This document shows positions 53,244 through 61,747 of a stretch of 64,000 bases of DNA, in pieces. Each line of letters opens with the position of its first letter. Position 1 is the stretch's first letter. The notes below the pieces were generated by a model. The model saw nothing but the letters and a program-made list of their open reading frames with translations, had not been told where the DNA came from and did no database searches. The position numbers were made by a program, and so were the translations under genes. This DNA comes from Pseudomonas marginalis (GTDB lineage: Bacteria > Pseudomonadota > Gammaproteobacteria > Pseudomonadales > Pseudomonadaceae), in NCBI RefSeq assembly GCF_008692035.1, contig NZ_VTFG01000002.1:1-64000 (forward strand). The letters are read 5' to 3'.

Positions 53244-53290
53244 GCCTGATTTCCCGACTATTGATTTAGCCGGGATGTCGGGCTTTTTTT
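53244..53290 (+). terminator. Intrinsic terminator in the urtA leader
   Basis: GCCTGATTTCCC (53244-53255) pairs with GGGATGTCGGGC (53272-53283), with two G-U pairs and one mismatch, followed by seven T. No rightward gene lies upstream, so it must act on the urtA leader: it ends 18 bases before the urtA start. This is the expected target of AmiR antitermination. Confidence 0.85.
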
Positions 53291-53308
53291 ATTCCTGGAG
53301 AGAAGTGA

Positions 53309-54490
53309 ATGCACAACGACAAACGCCGTTTGATCAAGCATGCCCTGTTGCTGGGCGCCTTCAGCCTGTTGCCGTTTTCCCTGGTCAGCCAGGTGCAGGC
53401 AGCCGAGACCGTGAAGGTCGGTATCATCCACTCGCTGACCGGCACCATGGCCATCAGTGAGGCCTCGGTGGTGGATGCGGAAAAACTCGCCATCGACGAA
53501 ATCAACGCCAGCGGTGGCGTGCTCGGCAAGACCATCGAACCGATCGTCGAGGACGGTGCCAGCGATTGGCCGACCTTCGCCGAGAAGGCGCGCAAGCTGT
53601 TGGAAAACGATCACGTTGTCGCCACGTTCGGCGCCTTCACCTCGGCGTCGCGTAAAGCGGTGTTGCCGGTGTTCGAACGCAACAAGGCCTTGCTGTATTA
53701 CCCGACATTCTATGAAGGCCTGGAAAAATCCCCGGCCATCATCTACACCGGCGCCGAAGCGTCGCAGCAAACCCTGGCAGCCGTCAGCTGGTTGATGGCC
53801 AACAAAGGCAAGACCGTCTACCTCGTGGGCTCGGACTACATCTGGCCGCGCACCACCAACAAGCTGGCACGGGCGTCGGTGACCAAGCAGGGCGGATCCA
53901 TCGTTGGTGAGGATTACCTGCCCCTGGGCAACATCGAGTTCTCCTCGGTGATCAACAAAATAAAGGCCGCCAAGCCCGACATCGTGCTGTCCACCATCGT
54001 CGGTGGCTCAAACGTGGCGTTCTACAAACAGCTCAAGGCCGCCGGCATCGACAGCAGCAACCAGACACTGATGGCGCTGGCCGTCACCGAAGAAGAAGTC
54101 ACCGGCATCGGCGCCGAAAACCTCACCGGTTTTCTCACCTGCATGAGCTACTTCCAGAGCCTGAAAAACCCGGTCAACGAGAAATTCGTCGCCGCCTTCA
54201 AGGCCCGCTATGGCGACAAACGCGTAGTCGGCGACCCGATGGCGGCCGCGTACACCGCCGTGTACCTGTGGAAGAAAGCCGTGGAAAAAGCCGGCAGTTT
54301 CGACGTCCCGGCCGTGATCGCCGCGTCCTCGGAGCTGACCCTCGACGCGCCTGAAGGCGAGGTCAAGGTCCACAAGGACAACCACCACCTGTGGAAGCGC
54401 GCGCGCATCGGCACCCTCAACGCCCAGGGCCAGGTTGACGTGATCTACGAGTCCGCGCCCATCGAGCCCAACCCTTTCCCGAAACTGTGA
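53309..54490 (+). CDS. urtA: Urea/short-chain amide ABC transporter substrate-binding protein
   Basis: This periplasmic binding protein has 393 residues, with a Sec signal ending LVSQVQAAE and GGAG before the start. ETVKVGIIHSLTGTMAISEASVVDAEKLAIDEINASGGVLGKTIEP, DWPTFAEKARKLLENDHVVATFGAFTSASRKAVLPVFE and LLYYPTFYEGLEKSPAIIYTGAEASQQ are UrtA/FmdD-type features. The same family includes the amide binder FmdD, so urea and amides are both candidates. It is the first gene of an 11-gene operon that also encodes urease. Confidence 0.92.
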   Translation: MHNDKRRLIKHALLLGAFSLLPFSLVSQVQAAETVKVGIIHSLTGTMAISEASVVDAEKLAIDEINASGGVLGKTIEPIVEDGASDWPTFAEKARKLLENDHVVATFGAFTSASRKAVLPVFERNKALLYYPTFYEGLEKSPAIIYTGAEASQQTLAAVSWLMANKGKTVYLVGSDYIWPRTTNKLARASVTKQGGSIVGEDYLPLGNIEFSSVINKIKAAKPDIVLSTIVGGSNVAFYKQLKAAGIDSSNQTLMALAVTEEEVTGIGAENLTGFLTCMSYFQSLKNPVNEKFVAAFKARYGDKRVVGDPMAAAYTAVYLWKKAVEKAGSFDVPAVIAASSELTLDAPEGEVKVHKDNHHLWKRARIGTLNAQGQVDVIYESAPIEPNPFPKL

Positions 54491-54569
54491 TGCAGGATCG
54501 GGCGCGATCTGACTCGCGCCCTCTCCCGCCCACGCGGTCCGCCAACGTGCAGCGACAGGTAGCGACGCA

Positions 54570-55472
54570 ATGACTTTCGATATTTTGGTGATGCAGGTCT
54601 TCAGCGGGTTTTCGCTGTTCTCGGTGTTGGTGCTGATGGCCCTGGGGCTGACCATCGTGTTCGGCCTGATGGGCGTAATCAACATGGCCCACGGCGAGTT
54701 GATGGCGATGGGGTCGTACATGACCTACGTCACGTCCGTGGTGTTTGCGCGCTACTTTCCCGACTACATGGGCTGGTATTTCGTGATCGGCATCGGCGTG
54801 GCCTTCGTCGTGACCTTCGCGTTCGGTTTCCTGCTCGAACGCTGCTTTATTCGCTTCATGTACAACCGCCCGCTCGACACGCTTCTGGCGACCTGGGGCC
54901 TGTCGCTGGTGCTGCAGCAGGTGTTCCGCCAGGTCTTCGGGCCCAAGGAAGTCAGCGTGCCCACGGTGCAATGGCTGCAAGGCGCGTGGAAGATCAGCGA
55001 AGGCCTGGAACTGCCGCTCAATCGGATTTTCATCATCGGCCTGACACTGGTGATCGCCGGCGCCGTGTTTCTGTTTTTGTACCGCAGCCGCTGGGGGCTG
55101 CGCATTCGCGCGGTGACCCAGAACCGCGCCATGGCGGGGGCAGCCGGCATTAACACCGCCCGTGTCGATGCGGTCACGTTTGCCCTGGGCTGCGGGCTGG
55201 CCGGGATCGCCGGCAGCTCGTTCACCATGCTGGCCTCGACCGGCCCGGTCAGCGGCCAGCAGTACCTGGTCGACACCTTCATCGTCGTGGTGTTTGGCGG
55301 GGTGGAGAGTTTGCTGGGCACCTTCCTGTCGGCCTTCGCCATCGGCCAGACGCAGATTTCGCTGGAATACCTCACCACCGGCTCCATGGCCAAAGCCATC
55401 ACGCTGCTGGTGGTGATCGTGCTGCTGTTCTTCCGCCCCAACGGCTTGTTCGCCGCGAAAGTGAGACGCTGA
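54570..55472 (+). CDS. urtB: Urea ABC transporter permease UrtB
   Basis: This is a LivH-type inner-membrane permease of 300 residues. VLMALGLTIVFGLMGVINMAHGELMAMGSYMTYV is the family N-terminus and LRIRAVTQNRAMAGAAGINTARVDAVTFALGCGLAGIAG is the ATPase-contacting loop region. GPVSGQQYLVDTFIVVVFGGVESLLGTFLSAFAIGQ is characteristic of UrtB. It lies 79 bases after urtA; urtC follows after one base. Confidence 0.94.
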   Translation: MTFDILVMQVFSGFSLFSVLVLMALGLTIVFGLMGVINMAHGELMAMGSYMTYVTSVVFARYFPDYMGWYFVIGIGVAFVVTFAFGFLLERCFIRFMYNRPLDTLLATWGLSLVLQQVFRQVFGPKEVSVPTVQWLQGAWKISEGLELPLNRIFIIGLTLVIAGAVFLFLYRSRWGLRIRAVTQNRAMAGAAGINTARVDAVTFALGCGLAGIAGSSFTMLASTGPVSGQQYLVDTFIVVVFGGVESLLGTFLSAFAIGQTQISLEYLTTGSMAKAITLLVVIVLLFFRPNGLFAAKVRR

Positions 55473-55473
55473 G

Positions 55474-56622
55474 ATGAACGATATGACTGAGACGCCCCTC
55501 ACCCGCCCCAGCACCTCGACGCAGACCACGCGCCGGCTGCGCACCGGGTTGCTGCCGTTGCTCGAGCGCCACAGCCTGGTCTGGCTGTCGCTGCTGTTGC
55601 TGGTGATATTGCCCCTGAGCCTGGGCGACTTTCGCCTGGGCCTGGCCGGCAAATACCTGAGCCTGGCGTTCTGCGCCGTGGGCATGGTGATGATCTGGGG
55701 CTACGGCGGGATACTCAGCCTGGGCCAGGGCATCTTCTTTGGCCTCGGCAGCTACATGATGGCGATGTACCTGAAACTTGAAGCCACCGCCAACGACGAA
55801 GCGGCGAGCGCGCTCGCCGCCTTCTACGGCTCGGCGTTGCCGGACTTCATGATCTGGAACAGCGTCGACGCGCTGCCCTGGTGGTGGAAGCCTTTCGAGT
55901 CGGCGACATTCACCTTTGCCGCGATCCTCGTCCTCCCGGCATTGCTCGCGTTTGTGTTCAGCTACGCGTATTTCAAGAAGCGCGTGGGCGGCGTGTACTT
56001 CTCGATCATCACCCTGTCGTTGGCGGCGATCATGTCGATCATGATCATCGGCCAGCAAGGCTACACCGGCGGTGTCAACGGCCTGACCGACTTCAAGACC
56101 GCCTTTGGCCTGAGCCTGCAAACGCCTCAAACGCCCTGGATTCTGTACCTGATCACCACCCTGTTGCTGCTGGGCTGCGTGGCGTTGTGCGGGTTCATCC
56201 TGCGCAGCCGGCTGGGCAAAGTGGTGGTGGCGATCCGTGACCGTGAGGACCGCGTACGGTTTTCCGGCTACAACACGGCACTGTTCAAAGCGTTCATCTT
56301 TGCCGTCGCAGCACTGATCTCCGCGCTCGGCGGGGTGATGTTCACCCTGCAGGTCGGCCTCGCGTCGCCGTCGCTGGTGGGCATCATTCCTTCGACCGAA
56401 ATCGTGATTTACGCAGCCCTCGGCGGGCGTCTGTCGCTGGTCGGTGCGGTGTACGGCACGCTGTTGATCGGCGTGGCCAAAACCTACCTGTCGGAAAATT
56501 TCGTCAACTTCTGGCAGTACTTCATCGGTTTCCTGTTCATGGGCGTGGTGCTGTTCTTGCCGACCGGGCTCGCCGGTTTGCTGCAACGCCTTGGCCACAA
56601 CAAACAGGAGGTGCAGTCATGA
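55474..56622 (+). CDS. urtC: Urea ABC transporter permease UrtC
   Basis: This is a LivM-type permease of 382 residues. It has a polar N-terminus, then membrane segments with KYLSLAFCAVGMVMIWGYGGILSLGQGIFFGLGSYMMAMYL and GQQGYTGGVNGLTDF. RLGKVVVAIRDREDRVRFSGYNTALFKAFIFAVAALISALGG is the cytoplasmic coupling loop. The stop overlaps the urtD start (ATGA). Confidence 0.94.
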   Translation: MNDMTETPLTRPSTSTQTTRRLRTGLLPLLERHSLVWLSLLLLVILPLSLGDFRLGLAGKYLSLAFCAVGMVMIWGYGGILSLGQGIFFGLGSYMMAMYLKLEATANDEAASALAAFYGSALPDFMIWNSVDALPWWWKPFESATFTFAAILVLPALLAFVFSYAYFKKRVGGVYFSIITLSLAAIMSIMIIGQQGYTGGVNGLTDFKTAFGLSLQTPQTPWILYLITTLLLLGCVALCGFILRSRLGKVVVAIRDREDRVRFSGYNTALFKAFIFAVAALISALGGVMFTLQVGLASPSLVGIIPSTEIVIYAALGGRLSLVGAVYGTLLIGVAKTYLSENFVNFWQYFIGFLFMGVVLFLPTGLAGLLQRLGHNKQEVQS

Positions 56623-57356
56623 GTGGCCTGTTGCTGAGTGTCGAAGATCTCACGGTGTCGTTCGACGGTTTCAAGGCAGTGGACAGCCTTAATTTCTATG
56701 TCGAAGAAAACCAGGTGCACGTGGTGATCGGGCCTAACGGCGCGGGCAAGACCACCCTGCTTGACATGATCTGCGGCAAAACCCGACCGAGTGCCGGCAG
56801 CATCCGTTTCAAGGACCTGCAACTGGCCAACATGATCGAGTACCAGATCACCCGCGCGGGCGTTGGGCGCAAGTTCCAGAACCCTTCGGTGTATGAAGAC
56901 CTCACCGTGCGCGAGAACCTCGACATCTCGTCGCCCGGCAAACGCGGCATTTTCAACTGCCTGTTCGCCCGCAAAGACCCGGCCCTGCAAGCAGAGATCG
57001 AGCAGACCGCCGAGATGATTTTCCTGCAGGACCAGCTGGGGCGCAAAGCCGGGCTGTTGTCCCACGGGCAAAAGCAGTGGCTGGAGATCGGCATGCTGCT
57101 GATGCAGCGCCCGGAACTGTTACTGCTGGACGAGCCGGTGGCCGGCATGAGTGCAGGCGAGCGGGAAAAGACCGCAGGCCTGCTCAAGCGCATCGCCAAG
57201 GGCCGCGCCATGGTGATCATCGAGCACGACATGGAGTTCGTGAAGTCAGTGGCTGACAAAGTCACCGTCCTGCACCAGGGCAAAACCCTGGCCTACGGCT
57301 CGATGGATCAGGTGCAAAACGATCCTCGCGTCATCGACGTCTACCTGGGGCACTGA
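56619..57356 (+). CDS. urtD: Urea ABC transporter ATPase UrtD
   Basis: This LivG-type ATPase has 245 residues. Walker A is GPNGAGKTT, the signature LLSHGQKQWLEIGMLL (degenerate LSxGQ, usual for UrtD) and Walker B LLLLDEPVAGMS. The H-loop is IIEHDMEF. It is coupled to urtC by a 4-base overlap and followed after 2 bases by urtE. Confidence 0.94.
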   Translation: MSGLLLSVEDLTVSFDGFKAVDSLNFYVEENQVHVVIGPNGAGKTTLLDMICGKTRPSAGSIRFKDLQLANMIEYQITRAGVGRKFQNPSVYEDLTVRENLDISSPGKRGIFNCLFARKDPALQAEIEQTAEMIFLQDQLGRKAGLLSHGQKQWLEIGMLLMQRPELLLLDEPVAGMSAGEREKTAGLLKRIAKGRAMVIIEHDMEFVKSVADKVTVLHQGKTLAYGSMDQVQNDPRVIDVYLGH

Positions 57357-57358
57357 GC

Positions 57359-58048
57359 ATGCTGACCGTCAATAACCTGAACGTGTATTACGGCGACAGC
57401 CATGTGCTGCGCAATCTCGACCTGACCCTCGCACCGGCCGAGTCCCTGGCGATCATGGGTCGCAACGGCATGGGCAAGACCACCCTGCTCAGAAGCCTGG
57501 TGGGCATGCTGCCGGCGCGCAGCGGCAGCATCACGCTGGCGGGCCGGGAACTCACCGCCAGCAAGAGCTATGAGCGGGTCGCCGCCGGGGTGGGCTTCGT
57601 GCCGCAGGGGCGGATGATTTTTCCGTACCTGACGGTGGAGGAAAACATCCTCACCGGCATGCAGGGCGCCCCTGCCGCACCGATTCCCGACTACATCTAC
57701 GAGTACTTCCCGGTGCTGTTCGAGATGCGTCGACGCAAGGGCGGCAACCTCTCCGGCGGCCAGCAACAACAGCTGGCGATTGCCCGCGCGCTGGTCTCCA
57801 ACCCCAAAGTGTTGATCCTGGATGAGCCGACCGAGGGCATTCAGCCGTCGATCATCAAGGACATCGCCCGGGCCCTGAACCTGCTGAAAAAAGAACGGGG
57901 ATTTTCGCTGATCGTCTCCGAACAGGTGCTGTCGTTTGCGATGGCCGTGGCCGACCGTTACCTGATCATCGAGAAAGGCGAGTTCGTGCACAGTGAGGTC
58001 CGCGAAACCGTCGACCGCGAGCGCATCCTGCGCTACCTGACCATCTGA
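57359..58048 (+). CDS. urtE: Urea ABC transporter ATPase UrtE
   Basis: This LivF-type ATPase has 229 residues. Walker A is GRNGMGKTT, the signature LSGGQQQQLAIARAL, Walker B VLILDEPTEGIQPS and the C-terminal region SLIVSEQVLSFAMAVADRYLIIEKGE. It ends the importer block; ureE begins 23 bases later, so importer and urease form one transcription unit. Confidence 0.94.
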   Translation: MLTVNNLNVYYGDSHVLRNLDLTLAPAESLAIMGRNGMGKTTLLRSLVGMLPARSGSITLAGRELTASKSYERVAAGVGFVPQGRMIFPYLTVEENILTGMQGAPAAPIPDYIYEYFPVLFEMRRRKGGNLSGGQQQQLAIARALVSNPKVLILDEPTEGIQPSIIKDIARALNLLKKERGFSLIVSEQVLSFAMAVADRYLIIEKGEFVHSEVRETVDRERILRYLTI

Positions 58049-58071
58049 AAGCGGACCTGGGAGCACACACC

Positions 58072-58512
58072 ATGTTGATCCTCGACCGCATTCTGGGCCA
58101 GGCCAGCGACCCTGCCCTCGCCGACCGTTTGCATGACCTCAGCCACGCAGGCCTGGTCGAAACCCTCAGCCTGTCGGCCAGCGACATTCAGCGTCATCGC
58201 CTGCGCCTGGCCAGTGATCGCGGCACCGACTGTGCGATTCGGCTGGAGCGCCATCAGCAACTGCGTAACGGCTCGGTGCTGATGCTCGACGGTCAGCGCG
58301 CCATCGTCGTGCACATGCAGGACGTGCACTTTCTCGACCTGCAACCGCGGGACGCTGCCGCAGCGCTGGAGCTGGGGTATTTCGCCGGCAACATGCACTG
58401 GGCCGTGCGCTTTGCAGGCACTGCGTTACGGATCCCGCTGAATGGCCCGGAGGCCGACTACCTCGAGCGTCTGGCGCCGATGCTCGCGGACGGCCGGGTG
58501 CAGCGCCTATGA
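58072..58512 (+). CDS. ureE: Urease accessory protein UreE (nickel metallochaperone)
   Basis: UreE delivers nickel to the UreDFG-apourease complex. The 146-residue product has the UreE N-terminal beta domain (DIQRHRLRLASDRGTDCAIRLERHQQLRNGSVLMLDGQRAIVVHMQDVHFLDLQP) and a C-terminal metal-binding ferredoxin-like domain (LGYFAGNMHWAVRFAGTALRIPLNG). His in GNMHW corresponds to the conserved nickel ligand. There is no His-rich tail. It overlaps ureF by 4 bases. Confidence 0.88.
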   Translation: MLILDRILGQASDPALADRLHDLSHAGLVETLSLSASDIQRHRLRLASDRGTDCAIRLERHQQLRNGSVLMLDGQRAIVVHMQDVHFLDLQPRDAAAALELGYFAGNMHWAVRFAGTALRIPLNGPEADYLERLAPMLADGRVQRL

Positions 58513-59264
58513 GCGCCGCACCGGCCGAGTTGCGCAGCAGCCTGTTGGCGCTGCAACAGGCAGACAGTTTTTTCCCCGGTGGCGCGGTTGCCTGGTCATG
58601 GGGGCTGGAAACGCTGGTGGCCGATGCGCGCCTGGGGCAGAACGACTCGTTGACCGACCCCGTCCCTGTCAGGCGCCGTCAGCGCGGCCTGCAGAATGAT
58701 CGCAGCATTCAGGTGCGGGCCTTCGTCGAAGGTCAATTGCGTCATCGCTGGAACAGTTTTGACCGGGTGTTTTTATGCGCCGCCTGGCATGCAGCGGCTG
58801 ACCTCGCCACTCTGATGGACCTGGACAGTCACATCGAGGCCCTGACCCTGGCAGAGGAACTGCGCCAAGGCTCACGTCGAGTCGGTCAATCGTTGCTGGG
58901 CGTGCATGTCGCGCTCGGTACCCCCGGCGCTGCCGCTTACCAGCAACACGTGCTCGCCCGGGCAACGCCGGGGCATTTGCCGGTGTTGCAAGGGCTGCTG
59001 TGGCAACAACTCGGCATGCAACTCGAGCACTGCCAACTCGCCGCCGCCCATGGGCTGTGCACCGGACTGGTCAGCGCCGCTGTGCGCCTGGGCGTAATGG
59101 GGCATGTGGATGCGCAGCGGGTACTCACCGACATCCAGCCCTTGCTGCTGCAACTGCTTGCTCAGGCGCCGCTCGCCCTCGACGACGCCAGCGGCTTCAC
59201 GCCCATGGCCGAGATCGCCGTGATGCGGCACGAAACCCAGGACCTCCGTCTTTTCGCCAATTGA
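58509..59264 (+). CDS. ureF: Urease accessory protein UreF
   Basis: UreF is the activator bridging UreD and UreG. The 251-residue all-alpha product has LLALQQADSFFPGGAVAWSWGLETLVADARLG, the helical core LRQGSRRVGQSLLG and a C-terminal VMGHVDAQRVLTDIQPLLLQLLAQAP. Compared with typical UreF, the segment after ETLVADARLG carries extra basic sequence (VPVRRRQRGLQNDRS) before FVEGQLRHRWNSFDR. The next gene follows after 45 bases. Confidence 0.87.
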   Translation: MSAAPAELRSSLLALQQADSFFPGGAVAWSWGLETLVADARLGQNDSLTDPVPVRRRQRGLQNDRSIQVRAFVEGQLRHRWNSFDRVFLCAAWHAAADLATLMDLDSHIEALTLAEELRQGSRRVGQSLLGVHVALGTPGAAAYQQHVLARATPGHLPVLQGLLWQQLGMQLEHCQLAAAHGLCTGLVSAAVRLGVMGHVDAQRVLTDIQPLLLQLLAQAPLALDDASGFTPMAEIAVMRHETQDLRLFAN

Positions 59265-59309
59265 GGTGGCAGGCACGAAAACGCCTGCTGCCGACACAGG
59301 AGCTTGAAC

Positions 59310-60005
59310 ATGCTGCTGACGCCCACCGAACTTGAGCGGCTGACGCTGTACACCGCCGCCGAACTCTCGCGCAAACGCCGCGCCAAAGGGCTGCGCCTGA
59401 ACTTTCCGGAAGCCTCGGCGCTGATTGCCGATGAAATCCTCGAAGGCGCCCGTGAGGGGCGCAGCGTGGCCGAGCTGATCGGTTTCGGCTCGACACTCCT
59501 CAACACTGACGACGTCATGCCCGGCGTGGCCGAGCTGCTGCCGGTACTGCAGGTGGAAGGTACGTTCCCCGATGGCACCAAACTGGTCACCGTGCATCAG
59601 CCGATTCGACCCGGCCGGTTGCCGTTGGCCGTCATGCCGACGCCTGGCGAAATCATCTCGCCCGAGGGCGATATACCACTCAACAGCGGTCGCCCCACGA
59701 CCACCGTACGGGCCATCAATACCGGCGACCGGCCGGTGCAAATCGGCAGTCACTACCACTTTTTCGAAGTCAACAAGGCGCTGGATTTCCCGCGCGCCGC
59801 CGCCTTCGGCATGCACCTGGACATTCCTGCGGGCACCGCCGTGCGTTTTGAGCCGGGGGAGCTGCGCGAAGTGCAGCTGGTGCAATTCGGCGGCACGGGG
59901 GACATCCACGGTTTCAGCGGTTTGACCAATGGCAACCTGCACGATCCGGCCTGCAAAGCCATCGCGCTTGATCGAGCCCGCGCACAACAGTTCAAGGGGG
60001 CATGA
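59310..60005 (+). CDS. ureAB: Fused urease gamma/beta subunit
   Basis: One 231-residue protein carries both small urease subunits. Residues 1-100 are the gamma subunit (LLTPTELERLTLYTAAELSRKRRAKGLRLNFPEASALIADEILEGAREGRSVAEL). From about 101 it is the beta subunit (GEIISPEGDIPLNSGRPTTTVRAINTGDRPVQIGSHYHFFEVNKALDFPR, GELREVQLVQFGG). The start at 59310 has AGGAG at good spacing. Such fusions are known in some urease lineages, for example Helicobacter UreA. ureC follows after 3 bases. Confidence 0.93.
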   Translation: MLLTPTELERLTLYTAAELSRKRRAKGLRLNFPEASALIADEILEGAREGRSVAELIGFGSTLLNTDDVMPGVAELLPVLQVEGTFPDGTKLVTVHQPIRPGRLPLAVMPTPGEIISPEGDIPLNSGRPTTTVRAINTGDRPVQIGSHYHFFEVNKALDFPRAAAFGMHLDIPAGTAVRFEPGELREVQLVQFGGTGDIHGFSGLTNGNLHDPACKAIALDRARAQQFKGA

Positions 60006-60008
60006 CCC

Positions 60009-61721
60009 ATGGCAACGATGACGCGCAAGGAATACGCCGCGATGTACGGCCCCACCACTGGCGACGCGGTGCGCCTGGGGGATACGTCGCTGCTGGCCGA
60101 GGTGGAATTCGACTACGCGGTGCCCGGCGATGAATGCCTGCACGGCGGCGGCAAGACCCTGCGTGACGGCATGGGCCTGATGCCAGGGCATGACAGCGCA
60201 GACGGCGCGCTGGACATGCTGATCTGCAACGCGCTGATCATCGACCCGGTGATCGGCATCGTCAAAGGCGACATCGGCATCAAGGACGGCAAGATCGTGG
60301 CCATCGGCAAGGCCGGTAATCCGCAGGTCATGGACGGTGTCCATGCGCAGCTGATCTGTGGCGTCGCAACCACCGTGCGCGACGCAGAAGGCCTGATCGT
60401 CACGCCGGGCGGGATCGATGTGCACGTGCATTTCGACTCGGCGCAACTGTGCGATCACGCGCTGGCGGCGGGCCTGACGACGCTGATCGGCGGCTCGCTC
60501 GGGCCGATTACCGTGGGGATCGACTGCGGCGGCGAATGGAACGTCGGCAAGATGCTGCAGGCCTCTGAAGCCTGGCCAATCAATTTCGGCTTTCTCGGCA
60601 GGGGCAATTCCAGCAAGCCGGAATCGCTGCTCGGCCAACTGCGCGGTGGCTGCCTGGGATTGAAGATCCACGAGGACTGGGGCGCGATGCCCGCCGTGAT
60701 CGATACCTGCCTCAAGGTGGCCGATGAATACGACTTCCAGGTGCAGTTGCACACCGACACCTTGAATGAATCGGGTTTTCTCGAAGACACCCTGGCCGCC
60801 ATCGGCGACCGCACGATCCACATGTACCACACCGAAGGCGCAGGCGGCGGCCACGCCCCGGACATCATCAGCGTGGCGGGAAAATCCAACTGCATCCCCT
60901 CCTCGACCAACCCGACCAATCCGTACACCGTCAACACCTTCGACGAACACCTGGACATGATCATGGTCTGCCATCACCTCAATCCGGACGTGCCGGAAGA
61001 CGTGGCGTTCGCCGAATCCAGAGTGCGTCCGCAGACCATCGCCGCCGAAGACATCCTGCACGACACCGGCGCAATTTCGATCCTGGGTTCCGACAGCCAG
61101 GGCATGGGGCGCATCAACGAGGTGATCTGCCGCACCTGGCAACTGGCCTCGAAGATGAAAGAGCAACGCGGCCGTCTACCGGAAGAAAAAACCGGATTGG
61201 GCGACAACGAACGCATCAAGCGTTACATCGCCAAGTACACGATCAACGCTGCGCGGGTGTTCGGCATCGACAGTTACATCGGCTCGCTGGAGCCGGGCAA
61301 GCTCGCTGACCTGGTGCTATGGCGGCCGGCCTTTTTTGGCATCAAGCCGGAGCTGGTGGTCAAGGGCGGGTTTATCGTGCACGGCGTGATGGGCGACTCG
61401 GCAGCCTCGCTGTACACCTGCGAACCCCTGATCATGCGCCCGCAATGGGGGGCCTTTGGTGAGGCCAAACAGGCACTGTCGGTGAATTTCGTCAATCGCC
61501 TTGCGGTGGAGGCCGATACCGCTGAGAAACTGGGCCTGAAAAAAGCCCTGTTGCCGGCCTTCGGCACCCGCACGCTGCGCAAGTCCGACATGCTGCACAA
61601 CGACGCCTGCCCGGACATTCGCGTCGACCCCCAGACCTTCGATGTGTACGCCGACGGTGAGCGCCTGACCTGCGAGCCGGTCAGCGAAGTGCCCTTGGCC
61701 CAGCGCTACATGCTGCGCTGA
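60009..61721 (+). CDS. ureC: Urease catalytic subunit alpha, divergent type
   Basis: UreC holds the dinickel site that hydrolyses urea. The 570-residue product has all expected ligands: His139/His141 (GGIDVHVHF), carbamylated Lys219 and His221 (LKIHEDWG), His248 (VQLHTDTLNESGF), His274 (HMYHTEGAGGGHAPD), Cys321/His322 on the flap (MVCHHLNPD) and Asp362 (GSDSQGMGR). Between the HxH pair and Lys the spacing is 78, against 81 in the K. aerogenes enzyme. The usual THATTCTPGPW stretch is replaced by ITVGIDCGGEWNVG. This marks a non-classical urease whose pocket or substrate may differ. Confidence 0.92.
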   Translation: MATMTRKEYAAMYGPTTGDAVRLGDTSLLAEVEFDYAVPGDECLHGGGKTLRDGMGLMPGHDSADGALDMLICNALIIDPVIGIVKGDIGIKDGKIVAIGKAGNPQVMDGVHAQLICGVATTVRDAEGLIVTPGGIDVHVHFDSAQLCDHALAAGLTTLIGGSLGPITVGIDCGGEWNVGKMLQASEAWPINFGFLGRGNSSKPESLLGQLRGGCLGLKIHEDWGAMPAVIDTCLKVADEYDFQVQLHTDTLNESGFLEDTLAAIGDRTIHMYHTEGAGGGHAPDIISVAGKSNCIPSSTNPTNPYTVNTFDEHLDMIMVCHHLNPDVPEDVAFAESRVRPQTIAAEDILHDTGAISILGSDSQGMGRINEVICRTWQLASKMKEQRGRLPEEKTGLGDNERIKRYIAKYTINAARVFGIDSYIGSLEPGKLADLVLWRPAFFGIKPELVVKGGFIVHGVMGDSAASLYTCEPLIMRPQWGAFGEAKQALSVNFVNRLAVEADTAEKLGLKKALLPAFGTRTLRKSDMLHNDACPDIRVDPQTFDVYADGERLTCEPVSEVPLAQRYMLR

Positions 61722-61747
61722 TCACAGCCAATAAAAGGAACCTGCTA

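Larger units (their letters stand above)
52659..53308. other. 650-base divergent control region between amiC and urtA
   Basis: There is no protein gene here. It holds two outward-facing sigma-54-type promoters (52893-52908 minus, 53112-53127 plus) with a direct repeat midway. Each promoter is followed by a two-hairpin leader, and a strong intrinsic terminator stands before urtA. Confidence 0.8.

Noticed and set aside
53244..53290. Terminator as the end of an upstream rightward gene
   Set aside because: There is no rightward gene between amiC (leftward) and this site; it follows a sigma-54 promoter.
54417..55685. 422-codon minus-strand frame across urtB
   Set aside because: Antisense shadow with long Gln/His/Arg runs; urtB is clear on the other strand.
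58872..61166. 764-codon open frame antisense to ureF, ureAB and ureC
   Set aside because: It is a mirror of the GC-rich urease genes, rich in His/Arg/Gly with no recognisable domain; the plus-strand genes are certain.
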